From Ferrovibrio terrae_B (GTDB lineage Bacteria > Pseudomonadota > Alphaproteobacteria > Ferrovibrionales > Ferrovibrionaceae), in assembly GCF_943371255.1 (NCBI RefSeq), contig NZ_CALRUC010000005.1:1-64000 (forward strand): 64,000 nt of DNA, read 5' to 3'. Position numbers and translations under genes: made by a program. The number at the start of each line of letters is the position of its first letter. Within the stretch, counting starts at the first letter, position 1. Below, piece after piece: positions 24,986 to 33,541 of this stretch. The notes under the pieces were generated by a model that was not told the origin of the DNA, searched no databases, and saw only the letters and a program-made list of their open reading frames with translations.

Positions 24986-25639
24986 ATGGATATTACACTC
25001 TTCGGGCTCACGGTCACTGCCGCCGAAATGAGCGCTTTCGCCCAGGTCATCCTGATCGACGTCATCCTGTCGGGTGACAACGCGATCGTGATCGGCATGG
25101 CGGTTGCCGGCCTGCCGGCGGCGCAGCGCAACAAGATCATCGTCTACGGTATCCTTGCCGCCACCGTCCTGCGCATCATGTTTGCCAGCGTGGCCGTGCA
25201 GCTGCTGCAGATCATCGGCCTGACGCTCGCAGGCGGCATCCTGCTGCTCTGGGTCGCCTGGAAGATGTGGCGCGAATTGCGTGCACAGGCCAAGGCCGCC
25301 AAGGATGGCGCCAATGGTGGCGAGCCGGCCGAAAAGCCGGCGCCGAAGACCCAGCGCGAAGCGGTGATGCAGATCATCGTCGCCGACCTGTCGATGTCGA
25401 TCGACAATGTGCTGGCGGTGGCGGGCGCTGCCCGCGACCATCCCTATATCCTGGGCTTCGGCCTGGTGCTGTCGATCGCGCTGATGGCCGTCGCCTCCAA
25501 GGCGATCGCCCGCCTGCTCGACCGGTATCACTGGATCGCCTATATCGGCCTGGTCATCATCGCCTATGTGGCACTGAAGATGATCTGGGACGGTGGCCAC
25601 CAGGTGGCCCCGTTTATCCCCGCCCTCAACGGCGGCTGA
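24986..25639 (+). CDS. TerC-family membrane protein, YjbE type
   Basis: The 217-residue protein has AFAQVILIDVILSGDNAIVIGMAVAGLP (about residues 18-45) and QIIVADLSMSIDNVLAVAGAA (about 132-152), the paired acidic motifs of the YjbE subgroup. A Lys/Pro-rich linker lies between the halves. It is the third TerC-family protein in the window and the only one without the shared RNA element. Its leader instead contains a small hairpin (24934-24950). It is a putative Mn(II)/metal exporter. Confidence 0.88.
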   Translation: MDITLFGLTVTAAEMSAFAQVILIDVILSGDNAIVIGMAVAGLPAAQRNKIIVYGILAATVLRIMFASVAVQLLQIIGLTLAGGILLLWVAWKMWRELRAQAKAAKDGANGGEPAEKPAPKTQREAVMQIIVADLSMSIDNVLAVAGAARDHPYILGFGLVLSIALMAVASKAIARLLDRYHWIAYIGLVIIAYVALKMIWDGGHQVAPFIPALNGG

Positions 25640-25648
25640 TTGCTGGCC

Positions 25649-25680
25649 TCCATCGACCCGGCCTGCGCCGGGTCGATGGA
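25649..25680. terminator. Long stem-loop between convergent terC and hydrolase genes
   Basis: TCCATCGACCCGGC (25649-25662) pairs perfectly with GCCGGGTCGATGGA (25667-25680) around a 4-nt loop. There is no T run on either side, so it is a symmetric barrier or RNA 3'-end structure rather than a textbook intrinsic terminator. Confidence 0.65.
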
Positions 25681-25690
25681 GCAGCAGCGT

Positions 25691-26596
25691 TCATTCCTTC
25701 CAGAAGCCTGCCACTGCATCGGCGAGATCCTCGCCATACAGATCCTTGAAGAAGTGGTCGGCACCATCGACTGTGATGCTGCGCAGATGGGCCAGCTTCG
25801 GCAGCGCCTGCAGGCGCTGCGGCAGGTCGGTCACGATCTCGTCGCCGCCGGCCACCACCACCAGCGTCGGACGCGGCAGCTTCGCCATCTGGCTCGGCGT
25901 ATCGTTGCGGCCATCGGCAGCGTGATAATCGGCGAAGCTGGCTGCCGCCACGGTGGCATTCGGGCAATACATGAAGCCCGGCACCGCCATCATCTCTGCG
26001 CCTTTCCCCCCGGCCACCAGCGCCTCGGCCTTGCCAATCACCGGCGCGAAGTCGGCCTTGAAGCGCGCCTTGAACTCGCTTGCGGCACGGGTGCGATCAA
26101 AGGTGGTTGGGCCCGCCAGCACGATCTTCTGCACCGCAGCCGGCAGTTTGCCGCCGGCGGTCGCGGCATAGAAGGCGACCTGCGCGGCACCGCGTGAATG
26201 CCCGAGAATCCCGATCTTCGTGGCACCCGCCTTTGCAGCCCAATCGATCCAGGCGGCAATTTCACTGGCAGCCTGCGCATTGCTGTGGCGATGCGGCTGC
26301 GTGCAGTCATACATGCCCTTGCGGTCGGATATCCCGAGCGAGAGTGAGACGGCGAGCGTCGAGAGCCCGCGTTCGGCCAGCAGCGCCTGCTGCGCCTGCA
26401 TGATCTCCATGCGGTTATGCGCCAGCGTGCCGTGCACCAGGATCAGCAGGCCGTCCTTCGCCGTTTTGCCCGGCGCCAGGGTCAGCTCGCCATCAAGGCC
26501 ACGCCCCTCCTGCACCAGACGTACCGGCTCTGCCTGCGCCACGGCTGCTACACCGAGACAGCCCAGCAGGACCGTCATACGCAATATACGAAACAT
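25691..26596 (-). CDS. Secreted alpha/beta-hydrolase
   Basis: The 301-residue protein has a signal peptide (MTVLLGCLGVAAVAQAEP). The alpha/beta-hydrolase core follows: oxyanion-region LLILVHGTLAHNRMEI, nucleophile elbow ILGHSRGAAQVAFYAA (Ser in GHSRG), acidic residue in VVVAGGDEIVTDLP and His in VDGADHFFKD. The ATG at 26596 is preceded by GGGAGG. The substrate is unknown. It is divergent from soxS (64 nt apart), so a shared control region is possible. Confidence 0.83.
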   Translation of the reverse strand: MFRILRMTVLLGCLGVAAVAQAEPVRLVQEGRGLDGELTLAPGKTAKDGLLILVHGTLAHNRMEIMQAQQALLAERGLSTLAVSLSLGISDRKGMYDCTQPHRHSNAQAASEIAAWIDWAAKAGATKIGILGHSRGAAQVAFYAATAGGKLPAAVQKIVLAGPTTFDRTRAASEFKARFKADFAPVIGKAEALVAGGKGAEMMAVPGFMYCPNATVAAASFADYHAADGRNDTPSQMAKLPRPTLVVVAGGDEIVTDLPQRLQALPKLAHLRSITVDGADHFFKDLYGEDLADAVAGFWKE

Positions 26597-26659
26597 TGTT
26601 CTTCCTCCCCGGGCGCGGCGACCATTGATCGTGTATGCTCCATCAAATAACATCACCGC

Positions 26660-27052
26660 ATGCCCTTTTCCCGCATTGCACAATTTTTATGTGTTTTAGC
26701 TGTCGCGCTGTTCGCTTCGCCTATACAGCCGTTGGCCCAGGCTAGGCCATCCCTGCAGCTGGTAATGTTCGAACGCGCTGACTGCCCCTGGTGCCGGGCC
26801 TGGCATCGCGAGATCGGCATCGGCTATGGCCAGTCGGATGAAGGCCTGCAGGCGCCGCTGCGCCGTGTCGACCTGGAAAAGCCCTGGCCGGCCGATCTGC
26901 CGAAGCTGCCGGTCCTCTATACGCCGACTTTCGTCCTGATGACCTGCCGCACGGAGCTGGCGCGCCTCGTCGGGTATCCCGGCGCTGACTTCTTTTATCC
27001 AAAAATCGCACAGTTGATTGCCGATCATGGCAAGAGCCTATCATGCCCCTGA
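26660..27052 (+). CDS. soxS: Periplasmic thioredoxin-fold protein SoxS
   Basis: The 130-residue protein has a signal peptide ending near ARP and a CPWC redox motif in LVMFERADCPWCRAWHREIG. APLRRVDLEKPWP, LYTPTFVLM and LVGYPGADFFYPKI follow, matching the SoxS thioredoxins of Paracoccus-type sox clusters. SoxS is thought to reduce and reactivate the SoxY carrier cysteine. This is not the E. coli superoxide regulator of the same name. It opens the sox cluster, 121 nt before soxX. Confidence 0.8.
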   Translation: MPFSRIAQFLCVLAVALFASPIQPLAQARPSLQLVMFERADCPWCRAWHREIGIGYGQSDEGLQAPLRRVDLEKPWPADLPKLPVLYTPTFVLMTCRTELARLVGYPGADFFYPKIAQLIADHGKSLSCP

Positions 27053-27056
27053 GCAA

Positions 27057-27087
27057 AAACTCCACTTGCAAAGTGTGGAATGAGTTT
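27057..27087. promoter_or_regulatory. Inverted repeat in the soxS-soxX spacer
   Basis: AAACTC (27057-27062) and GAGTTT (27082-27087) are perfect outer arms. Inside them, CCACTT and AAGTGTGG are partly symmetric. The repeat lies about 87 nt before soxX, a plausible operator or soxS 3' stem. No sox regulator gene is present in the window to assign it to. Confidence 0.4.
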
Positions 27088-27173
27088 GATATGGACTCCT
27101 TAACCCGCAGTCGACAGGCTGCACCACCGCCCCGAAGCATCATCGGGAGCAGTGGGGATAAACCGGAGGAACG

Positions 27174-27650
27174 ATGCGACTGACGCGCCTGCTCGCCGCC
27201 GCAGCCCTGCTGCTGGCCCCCACACTGGTTCCGCCCGCCTTCGCCCAGAATGCCGAGGTTCGCGAACCCGGTCTGGTGCCCTATGTGGTCAAGGACTACG
27301 CCATTGAAAAGTCGCTGACCGGCAAGCCGGGCGATGCTGCCAAGGGCCGGCAATGGGCCATCACCGGTGGCCAGGGCAATTGCGTGATCTGCCACAAGAT
27401 GCCGATCCCGGAAGTTGCCTTCCGCATTGGCAATGTCGGCCCGGACCTGAGCGAAGTCGGCGGCCGGCTGACGCCTGCCGAAATCCGCATGCGAATCGTT
27501 AACTCGAAGCTGCTGAACGAAGAGACCATCATGCCGGCCTATTACCGGGTCAGCGGCCTGACCCGCGTGGCGCCAGCCTTTGCCAACAAGCCAATGCTGA
27601 GCGCCGAACAGGTCGAGGATCTGGTCGCGTATCTGTCGACGCTGAAATAA
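27174..27650 (+). CDS. soxX: Sulfur-oxidation c-type cytochrome SoxX
   Basis: The 158-residue protein has a signal peptide (LLAAAALLLAPTLVPPAFAQ) and one haem site in QGNCVICHKMPIPEVAFRIG (CVICH). VGPDLSEVGGRLTPAEIRMRIVN follows, with a distal Met in ETIMPAYYRV. With SoxA it forms the periplasmic SoxXA complex that attaches thiosulfate to SoxY. The start is set by GGAGG 5 nt upstream of ATG. soxY follows after 31 nt. Confidence 0.94.
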   Translation: MRLTRLLAAAALLLAPTLVPPAFAQNAEVREPGLVPYVVKDYAIEKSLTGKPGDAAKGRQWAITGGQGNCVICHKMPIPEVAFRIGNVGPDLSEVGGRLTPAEIRMRIVNSKLLNEETIMPAYYRVSGLTRVAPAFANKPMLSAEQVEDLVAYLSTLK

Positions 27651-27681
27651 GCACCCCCTTTACGACGCAGGAGTGTCTGTC

Positions 27682-28152
27682 ATGTCCGAACCCCTTCATC
27701 TGCCCAAACGCCAGAGCGGCCTGAACCGGCGCCAGGCGGTGGCCGCCTTCGGTGCGGTGGCTGCCCTGACGCCGTTTGCCGCCGCCGCCTCGCCAGAAAC
27801 GGCCAAGAAGGCGCTGAGCGATCTCGTCAAGGCCGAGCCCAAGGCCGGCAAGGTGCAGATCAAGACCCAGGAAATCGCCGAGAACGGCAACACCGTCCCG
27901 GTGACCATCGCGGTCGACAGCCCGATGACCGACAAGGACTACGTCAAAGCGATCCATGTGGTCGCCGACCGCAATCCGCAGCCGGGCGTCGCCTCCTTCA
28001 TGCTGACGCCGGCCAACGGCAAGGCAGAAGTGCAGTTGCGCATGCGCATGGCCGAGACGCAGAACATCATCGCCGTCGCCGAGATGAGTGATGGCACGGC
28101 CTGGACAGCGACCCGCGAAGTCAAGGTCACCATTGGCGGCTGCGGCGGCTGA
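27682..28152 (+). CDS. soxY: Thiosulfate carrier subunit SoxY
   Basis: The 156-residue protein has a twin-arginine signal (LNRRQAVAAFGAVAALTPFAAAA), so the SoxYZ dimer is exported folded. The C-terminus ends in KVTIGGCGG, the swinging-arm GGCGG whose Cys carries the sulfur intermediate. The ATG at 27682 has GGAG 8 nt upstream. A GTG at 27673 is an alternative with poorer spacing. The position between soxX and soxZ is canonical. Confidence 0.96.
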   Translation: MSEPLHLPKRQSGLNRRQAVAAFGAVAALTPFAAAASPETAKKALSDLVKAEPKAGKVQIKTQEIAENGNTVPVTIAVDSPMTDKDYVKAIHVVADRNPQPGVASFMLTPANGKAEVQLRMRMAETQNIIAVAEMSDGTAWTATREVKVTIGGCGG

Positions 28153-28180
28153 GCGAAGCGGATCAGGAAAGGATCATACC

Positions 28181-28510
28181 ATGGCTGAAGATATCAAGCC
28201 GCGCATCCGGGTGCCGCAGAGCGCCAAGAAGGATGAAATCATCGAGATCAAGACGCTGATCTCGCATCCGATGGAATCGGGTCAGCGCAAGGATTCGCAG
28301 GGCAAGACCATCCCGCGCAAAATCATCAACAAGATGACCGTTGCCTTCAATGGCAAGCCGGTGTTCGAAGCGCGGCTGGAACCCGCCATCTCGGCGAATC
28401 CGTATCTGTCGTTCTTCCTCAAATGCACCCAGAGCGGCAGCCTGGAATTCACCTGGACCGACGACGACGGCAGCACCTACAAGGCCACCCAGGCCATCAC
28501 GGTCAGCTGA
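28181..28510 (+). CDS. soxZ: Thiosulfate carrier subunit SoxZ
   Basis: The 109-residue, signal-less protein has RIRVPQSAKKDEIIEIKTLISHPMESGQRKD and FNGKPVFEARLEPAISANPYLSFFLKCTQSGSLEFTWTDDDG (cited in part), the SoxZ immunoglobulin-like fold. It pairs with SoxY and is exported with it by Tat hitch-hiking. The ATG at 28181 is preceded by GGAAAGGA. An upstream in-frame extension overlaps soxY and is not used. Confidence 0.95.
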   Translation: MAEDIKPRIRVPQSAKKDEIIEIKTLISHPMESGQRKDSQGKTIPRKIINKMTVAFNGKPVFEARLEPAISANPYLSFFLKCTQSGSLEFTWTDDDGSTYKATQAITVS

Positions 28511-28520
28511 GGATATGCGC

Positions 28521-29384
28521 ATGCCCCAAACGCATTCCTTGGCGCGCATTATCTGTGCCGCAGCCGCCTCGCTGGTATTGCTGTCCGGCCTGACTGCCTG
28601 CGACAACAAGCAGTCGGCCGGAGCCAACGATTCCGAGGTTCTGGCCGAGTATCGCGCCAATCCGAAATATGCCGACCGCATCACCGGTGACAAATTCTCG
28701 GGTTATGTTTTTGCCTCGCCCGAGACGCAGGCAATGCAGGACGACGATTTCGAGAATCCGGGCATGCTGGCGGTGCAAGATGGCGAGGGCGAATGGGGCA
28801 AGGTGGTCGGCAGTGCCGGCAAGTCCTGCGCCTCCTGCCATAACGACGCCAAGAGCATGAAGGGCGTCGCCGTTGCCTATCCGAAATACGAACCCAAGGT
28901 TGGCAAGCTTGCCAATATCGAGCAGCGCATCAACCTGTGCCGCACCGAGAACATGAAGGCCCCGGCACTGCGCTGGGAATCGAAGGAGCTGCTCGGCCTG
29001 ACCGCCCTGGTCGAATACCAGTCGCGCGGTCTGCCGATCAGTGTGCGCATCGATGGCCCGGCCAAGCCCTTCTTCGAGGAAGGCAAGAAGTTCTACTACA
29101 CCCGGCGCGGCCAGATGGACGTTGCTTGCGCTCATTGCCACGAAGCCAATGCCGGCATGAATATCGGTGTCGAGAATCTCAGCCAGGGCCAGTCGAACGG
29201 TTATCCGACCTATCGCCTGAAATGGCAGGCTTTCGGTTCGCTGCATCGCCGGTTTGAAGGCTGCAACGAAGAAGTGCGCGCACAGCCCTATCCGCGCGGC
29301 TCCGACGAATACACCAATCTCGAACTCTTCGTCGCCTGGCGCGGCAACGGCCTGAAATCCGAAGCACCCAGCGTCCGCCGCTAA
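28521..29384 (+). CDS. soxA: Dihaem cytochrome SoxA with a lipoprotein-type signal
   Basis: The 287-residue protein has two haem sites, CASCH and CAHCH. Single cysteines in INLCRTEN and RFEGCNEEVRAQPYP are the likely axial ligands, the second being the persulfidated active-site Cys of SoxA. The N-terminus ends in LSGLTAC, a lipobox with Cys at about residue 27 and Asp at +2, instead of the ordinary signal expected. The ATG at 28521 has GAGGA 7-8 nt upstream. A second ATG at 28515 lies too close to it. A stem-loop follows the stop. Confidence 0.93.
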   Translation: MPQTHSLARIICAAAASLVLLSGLTACDNKQSAGANDSEVLAEYRANPKYADRITGDKFSGYVFASPETQAMQDDDFENPGMLAVQDGEGEWGKVVGSAGKSCASCHNDAKSMKGVAVAYPKYEPKVGKLANIEQRINLCRTENMKAPALRWESKELLGLTALVEYQSRGLPISVRIDGPAKPFFEEGKKFYYTRRGQMDVACAHCHEANAGMNIGVENLSQGQSNGYPTYRLKWQAFGSLHRRFEGCNEEVRAQPYPRGSDEYTNLELFVAWRGNGLKSEAPSVRR

Positions 29385-29385
29385 T

Positions 29386-29409
29386 CGTCCGCCCTGTATA
29401 GGGCGGACG
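29386..29409 (+). terminator. Stem-loop directly after soxA
   Basis: CGTCCGCCCT (29386-29395) pairs perfectly with AGGGCGGACG (29400-29409) around GTAT, starting one nt after the soxA stop. No T run follows, so it may protect the upstream message or cause partial termination between soxXYZA and soxB. Confidence 0.6.
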
Positions 29410-29465
29410 CATATTCTCGTTGTACAGAAATTTAGTGTTGTCGTTCATTTTACAGGGCTGATGAA

Positions 29466-31172
29466 ATGCTGAGTCGCCGCGATATCCTGCAAGCCGGAGC
29501 TGCCGCAGCGGTGCTGATGGGTGGCGCTCCCGTCGGCGCTCTAGCTGCCGCGCAGAAGATCAGCCAGGCCGACCTGCTGCGCTTCCAGCCGCTCGGCCAG
29601 GTGACGCTGCTGCATTTCACCGATATTCACGCCCAGATCGTGCCGCTGCATTTCCGCGAACCCAGCGTCAATATCGGCGTCGGCGCTGCACTCGGCCTGC
29701 CGCCCCATCTGGTCGGCAGCCACCTGCTGAAGCAGTTCGGCATCAAGACCGGTTCGCCCGAGGCGCATGCACTGGCCTATAACGATTTTGCGCAATTGGC
29801 CAAGGATTACGGCCGGCTTGGCGGCGCCGCGCAACTCGCGACACTGGTGAAGGCAATCCGCGCCGAACGGCCGAACAACACGCTGCTGCTCGATGGCGGC
29901 GACACCTGGCAGGGCAGCTACACCTCGCTGGCCGAAAAGGGTGGCGACATGGTGAAGGTGATGCAGGCGCTGGGCGTCGATGCCATGACCGCCCATTGGG
30001 AATTCACCTACGGCGCCGAGCGGGTGAAGCAGATCACCGAAAGCATGGGCATTCCCTTCCTGTGCGGCAACGTGAAGGACACCAGCTTTGGCGATGAGGT
30101 GTTCGAGGCGGTGAAAGTGTTCGAACGCGGCGGGGTGAAGATCGCCGTAATCGGCCAGGCCTTCCCCTACACGCCGATCGCCAATCCGCGCTACCTGATT
30201 CCCGACTGGTCGTTCGGCATCGAGGAAGAGAAGGTGCAGCAGCGCGTCGATGCGGCGCGTGCCGGCGGCGCCGATCTGATCGTGCTGCTGAGCCATAACG
30301 GCTTCGATGTCGACCGCAAGCTGGCCGGCCGGGTCAAGGGCATCGACGTGATCCTGACCGGTCATACCCATGACGCCATTCCGGCGGCCATCAAGGTCGG
30401 GAATACGCTGCTGGTGGCGCCTGGCAGCCATGGCAAATTCCTTGCCCGCCTCGATCTGGATGTGAAAAACAAAAAAGTTGCCGATTACCGCTTCCGCCTG
30501 ATCCCGGTGTTTTCCGATGCGATCACGCCGGATCCGGCGATGCAGAAACTGGTCGACGATATCCGCGCACCACACAAAGCCGTGCTCGACAAGGTCTACG
30601 GCCGGGCCGACTCACTGCTGTATCGCCGCGGCAATTTCAACGGCACGTTTGACGACCTGATCTGCCAGGCCATGCTGGCGGAGCGCGAGGCCGAGATCGC
30701 GCTGTCGCCGGGCTTCCGCTGGGGCGCCTCGCTGCTGCCCGGCCAGGCGATCACCGGCGATATCCTGTATTCGCAGACGGCGATCACCTATCCCAATGTC
30801 TATCGCAACCAGATGACCGGCGAATTCCTCAAGACCGTGCTGGAGGATGTGGCCGACAACCTGTTCAATCCCGATCCCTACTACCAGCAGGGCGGCGACA
30901 TGGTCCGCGTTGGCGGGCTGGCCTACAGCATCGATGTGTCGAAGCCGATCGGCCAGCGCATCTCCAACATGACACTGCTGCGCACCAACCAGCCGGTCGA
31001 AGCCGGCAAGAGCTATACGGTCGCCGGCTGGGCCTCGATCAACGAGGGCACGGAAGGACCGCCGATCTACGATCTGGTCGGCAAATACATCGCCGCGAAG
31101 AAAAACATCGCCATCCCGGAAAACCGCAGCGTCAAGGTGACCGGCGCCGACCCGCGCGGCATGGCATCGTAG
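29466..31172 (+). CDS. soxB: Thiosulfohydrolase SoxB
   Basis: The 568-residue di-manganese hydrolase of the 5'-nucleotidase family carries a twin-arginine signal (LSRRDILQAGAAAAVLMGG). Metal ligands lie in LLHFTDIHAQ (about residues 55-64), LLLDGGDTWQGS, LLSHNGFD and LTGHTHDAIP. It hydrolyses sulfate off the S-thiosulfonate adduct on SoxY in the periplasm. Full length. soxC starts 13 nt downstream. Confidence 0.97.
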   Translation: MLSRRDILQAGAAAAVLMGGAPVGALAAAQKISQADLLRFQPLGQVTLLHFTDIHAQIVPLHFREPSVNIGVGAALGLPPHLVGSHLLKQFGIKTGSPEAHALAYNDFAQLAKDYGRLGGAAQLATLVKAIRAERPNNTLLLDGGDTWQGSYTSLAEKGGDMVKVMQALGVDAMTAHWEFTYGAERVKQITESMGIPFLCGNVKDTSFGDEVFEAVKVFERGGVKIAVIGQAFPYTPIANPRYLIPDWSFGIEEEKVQQRVDAARAGGADLIVLLSHNGFDVDRKLAGRVKGIDVILTGHTHDAIPAAIKVGNTLLVAPGSHGKFLARLDLDVKNKKVADYRFRLIPVFSDAITPDPAMQKLVDDIRAPHKAVLDKVYGRADSLLYRRGNFNGTFDDLICQAMLAEREAEIALSPGFRWGASLLPGQAITGDILYSQTAITYPNVYRNQMTGEFLKTVLEDVADNLFNPDPYYQQGGDMVRVGGLAYSIDVSKPIGQRISNMTLLRTNQPVEAGKSYTVAGWASINEGTEGPPIYDLVGKYIAAKKNIAIPENRSVKVTGADPRGMAS

Positions 31173-31185
31173 GAGGCCGCACATC

Positions 31186-32457
31186 ATGACCACACCGAAT
31201 GATCCCTCCCGCCGCCGCTTCCTGACCTCGTCTGCTATCGGGGGCCTGACGCTGGTGGCCGGCGCCGGTGTCGGCGAGGCGATGGCTGCGGGCGATGACA
31301 ACCTGCCGCCCAATGTGCCGGAATGGATGAAGACGCTGGGCCCCGGCGTCACCGCCAATCCCTATGGCAGTCCATCCGCCTACGAGAAAAACACCATCCG
31401 CCGCAACGTGCCCTGGCTGACGGCGACGGAAGAATCCTCGATCAACTTCACGCCGCTGCATGAACTCGATGGCATCATCACGCCAAGCGGCCTGTGTTTC
31501 GAACGCCATCATGGCGGCGTGCCCGACATTGACCCTGAACAGCACCGGCTGATGATCCACGGTCTGGTTGATCGCCCGCTGATCTTCACCATGGCCGATC
31601 TGATGCGCTTCCCCTCGGTCAGCCGCATCCATTTCCTCGAATGCCCGGCCAATGGCGGCATGGAGTGGAAGGGCGCGCAGATGGCCGGCGTGCAGTTCAG
31701 CCATGGCATGGTGCATTGCTGCGAATGGACCGGCGTGAAACTGTCCACCCTGCTGGCTGAAGTCGGCGTCAAGAAGAACGCCAAATGGGTACTGGCCGAG
31801 GGCGCCGATGCCGCCGCGATGACGCGCAGCATCCCGCTGGCCAAGGCGATGGACGACATCATCGTCTGTTATTCGCAGAACGGTGAACGCATCCGGCCTG
31901 AGAACGGCTATCCCTTGCGCCTGCTGGTGCCGGGCTGGGAAGGCAACGTGAATATCAAGTGGCTGCGCCGCATCAAGGTGGGCGACCAGCCCTGGCACCA
32001 TCGCGAGGAAACCTCGAAATACACCGACCTGATGCCGGACGGCAAAGCGCGCCAGTTCACCTTCGTGCAGGAAGCCAATTCGGTCATCACTTCGCCCTGC
32101 CCGGAAAAGCCACTGAAACACGGCAAGGGCTTCTACGAGATCCGCGGCATCGCCTGGTCCGGCTATGGCAGGATCAAGAAGGTGGATATCTCCACCGATG
32201 GCGGCATGAACTGGCGCAGCGCCGAGTTGCAGGGCCCGGTGCTGTCGCGCTGCCTCACCCGCTTCCGTTTGCCGCTGCAATGGGATGGGCGGCCGCTGCT
32301 GCTGCAAAGCCGCGCTGCCGATGACAGCGGCTATGTGCAGCCCAGCATCGAAACCTTGCGCAAGGCGCGCGGCTTCAATTCGATCTATCACAAGAATTCG
32401 ATCCATACCTGGCGCGTGCGTCCCGATGGCGAGGTTGAGAATGTCCAGATCGCTTAA
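31186..32457 (+). CDS. soxC: Sulfane dehydrogenase molybdopterin subunit SoxC
   Basis: The 423-residue protein has a twin-arginine signal (PSRRRFLTSSAIGGLTLVAG) and the sulfite-oxidase-type Mo domain, with cofactor Cys in RIHFLECPANGGMEWKG. The C-terminal dimerisation domain is EIRGIAWSGYGRIKKVDISTDGG. SoxCD removes six electrons from the sulfane sulfur bound to SoxY, so its presence implies full oxidation to sulfate rather than sulfur-globule formation. It overlaps soxD by 17 nt. Confidence 0.95.
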   Translation: MTTPNDPSRRRFLTSSAIGGLTLVAGAGVGEAMAAGDDNLPPNVPEWMKTLGPGVTANPYGSPSAYEKNTIRRNVPWLTATEESSINFTPLHELDGIITPSGLCFERHHGGVPDIDPEQHRLMIHGLVDRPLIFTMADLMRFPSVSRIHFLECPANGGMEWKGAQMAGVQFSHGMVHCCEWTGVKLSTLLAEVGVKKNAKWVLAEGADAAAMTRSIPLAKAMDDIIVCYSQNGERIRPENGYPLRLLVPGWEGNVNIKWLRRIKVGDQPWHHREETSKYTDLMPDGKARQFTFVQEANSVITSPCPEKPLKHGKGFYEIRGIAWSGYGRIKKVDISTDGGMNWRSAELQGPVLSRCLTRFRLPLQWDGRPLLLQSRAADDSGYVQPSIETLRKARGFNSIYHKNSIHTWRVRPDGEVENVQIA

Positions 32458-33091
32458 AGCTTTCGCCATCCTTCTCGCCTTCGCCGCCATGCCTGCGCTG
32501 GCACAGGACAAGTCGAAACGCTTCGGCTTCGGCACACCGGCCACGGCCGAACAGATCGCCGGCTGGAATATCGACGTGCGCGGCCCCGATGGCGCCGGCC
32601 TGCCGCCTGGCAAGGGCAATGTCTCTGCCGGCGAAGAGCTGTATATGGCCCAGTGCTCTGCCTGCCACGGCGAATTCGGCGAGGGCGCCGGCCGTTATCC
32701 TGAACTGATCGGCGGCCGTGGCACGCTGAAATCCGACGACCCGCGCAAGACCATCGACAGCTACTGGCCGCATGGTCCCGGCCTGTATGACTACATCTTC
32801 CGCGCCATGCCGTTTGGCGCGCCGCAGAGCCTGACGCCTGACCAAGTCTATTCGATTGTCGCCTGGCTGCTGAACCAGGGCGACCTATGGCCAGCCGACA
32901 AGGATCTCGACGCTGCCGCCCTGCGTGCCATCAAACTGCCGAACCGCGACGGTTTCATCGCCGGCGGTGATCCGCGCCCGGATGTGCAACCCGATACCTG
33001 CATGACCAATTGCCGCAAGACACCACCGAGGATCACCAGCGACCTGGCCGCCCGGCTGGGCGTGACGCCATCGCAGAAGGCGGCCGACTGA
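32441..33091 (+). CDS. soxD: Cytochrome subunit SoxD, short single-haem form
   Basis: The 216-residue protein has a signal peptide (AFAILLAFAAMPALAQ), the SoxD N-terminal motif FGFGTPATAEQIAGWNIDVRGPDGAGLPPG and one haem site, AQCSACHGEFGEGAG, with a likely Met ligand in FRAMPFGAP. Paracoccus SoxD is dihaem and about 384 residues, and here the second cytochrome domain is missing. A C-terminal CMTNC pair is present. The start codon lies inside soxC, and the stop shares one base with the next ATG (TGATG). Confidence 0.92.
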   Translation: MSRSLKAFAILLAFAAMPALAQDKSKRFGFGTPATAEQIAGWNIDVRGPDGAGLPPGKGNVSAGEELYMAQCSACHGEFGEGAGRYPELIGGRGTLKSDDPRKTIDSYWPHGPGLYDYIFRAMPFGAPQSLTPDQVYSIVAWLLNQGDLWPADKDLDAAALRAIKLPNRDGFIAGGDPRPDVQPDTCMTNCRKTPPRITSDLAARLGVTPSQKAAD

Positions 33092-33534
33092 TGACCACGC
33101 GGCGGCTGTTTCTGGGAGGACTGGCCCTGCTGCCGATGACAGCCCGGGCCCAGGCCAGCAAATTCGCCGATCCGCAGCCGACCATCGACGCACCCCGGAA
33201 GATCGTGCTCAGCATCTCGGAAGATGATCCGAAACGGATCGCCGCCGTGCTGAGCAACATCACCAATATCCAGAAATATTACGATGCCACCCAGGTGAAA
33301 CTGGCCGTCATCGCCTATGGACCCGGGCTGATCGCTGTGCTCAAGGGCAGTCCGGTGGCGGGCCGCATCGCCAGCCTGCAGGATCTGGAGGTCGACTTCA
33401 TCGGCTGCGGCGCTACATTGGATACCATGAAAAGGCCCCCGTCCGACCTGCTGCCCAACGTGACCGTCGTGGCCAACGGCCTGCCGGAGATCGTCGAGCG
33501 CAGCCTGCGCGGCTGGATTCACCTGCACCCGTGA
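33091..33534 (+). CDS. Exported DsrE/F-like protein of the sox cluster
   Basis: The 147-residue protein has an N-terminal export signal (TTRRLFLGGLALLPMTARAQ, Tat-like) and a DsrE-type sulfurtransferase fold: KIVLSISEDDPKRIAAVLSNI, VKLAVIAYGPGL and LEVDFIGCGATLDTM, with one Cys in the DsrE active-site position, then LPNVTVVANGLPEIVE. It is coupled to soxD by TGATG. A role in periplasmic sulfur transfer is an inference from fold and context. Confidence 0.8.
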   Translation: MTTRRLFLGGLALLPMTARAQASKFADPQPTIDAPRKIVLSISEDDPKRIAAVLSNITNIQKYYDATQVKLAVIAYGPGLIAVLKGSPVAGRIASLQDLEVDFIGCGATLDTMKRPPSDLLPNVTVVANGLPEIVERSLRGWIHLHP

Positions 33535-33541
33535 TGCCCCC

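Noticed and set aside
25649..25680. Mobile-element terminal repeat
   Set aside because: The inverted repeat is a single compact stem-loop between convergent genes, with no transposase or target-site duplication nearby.
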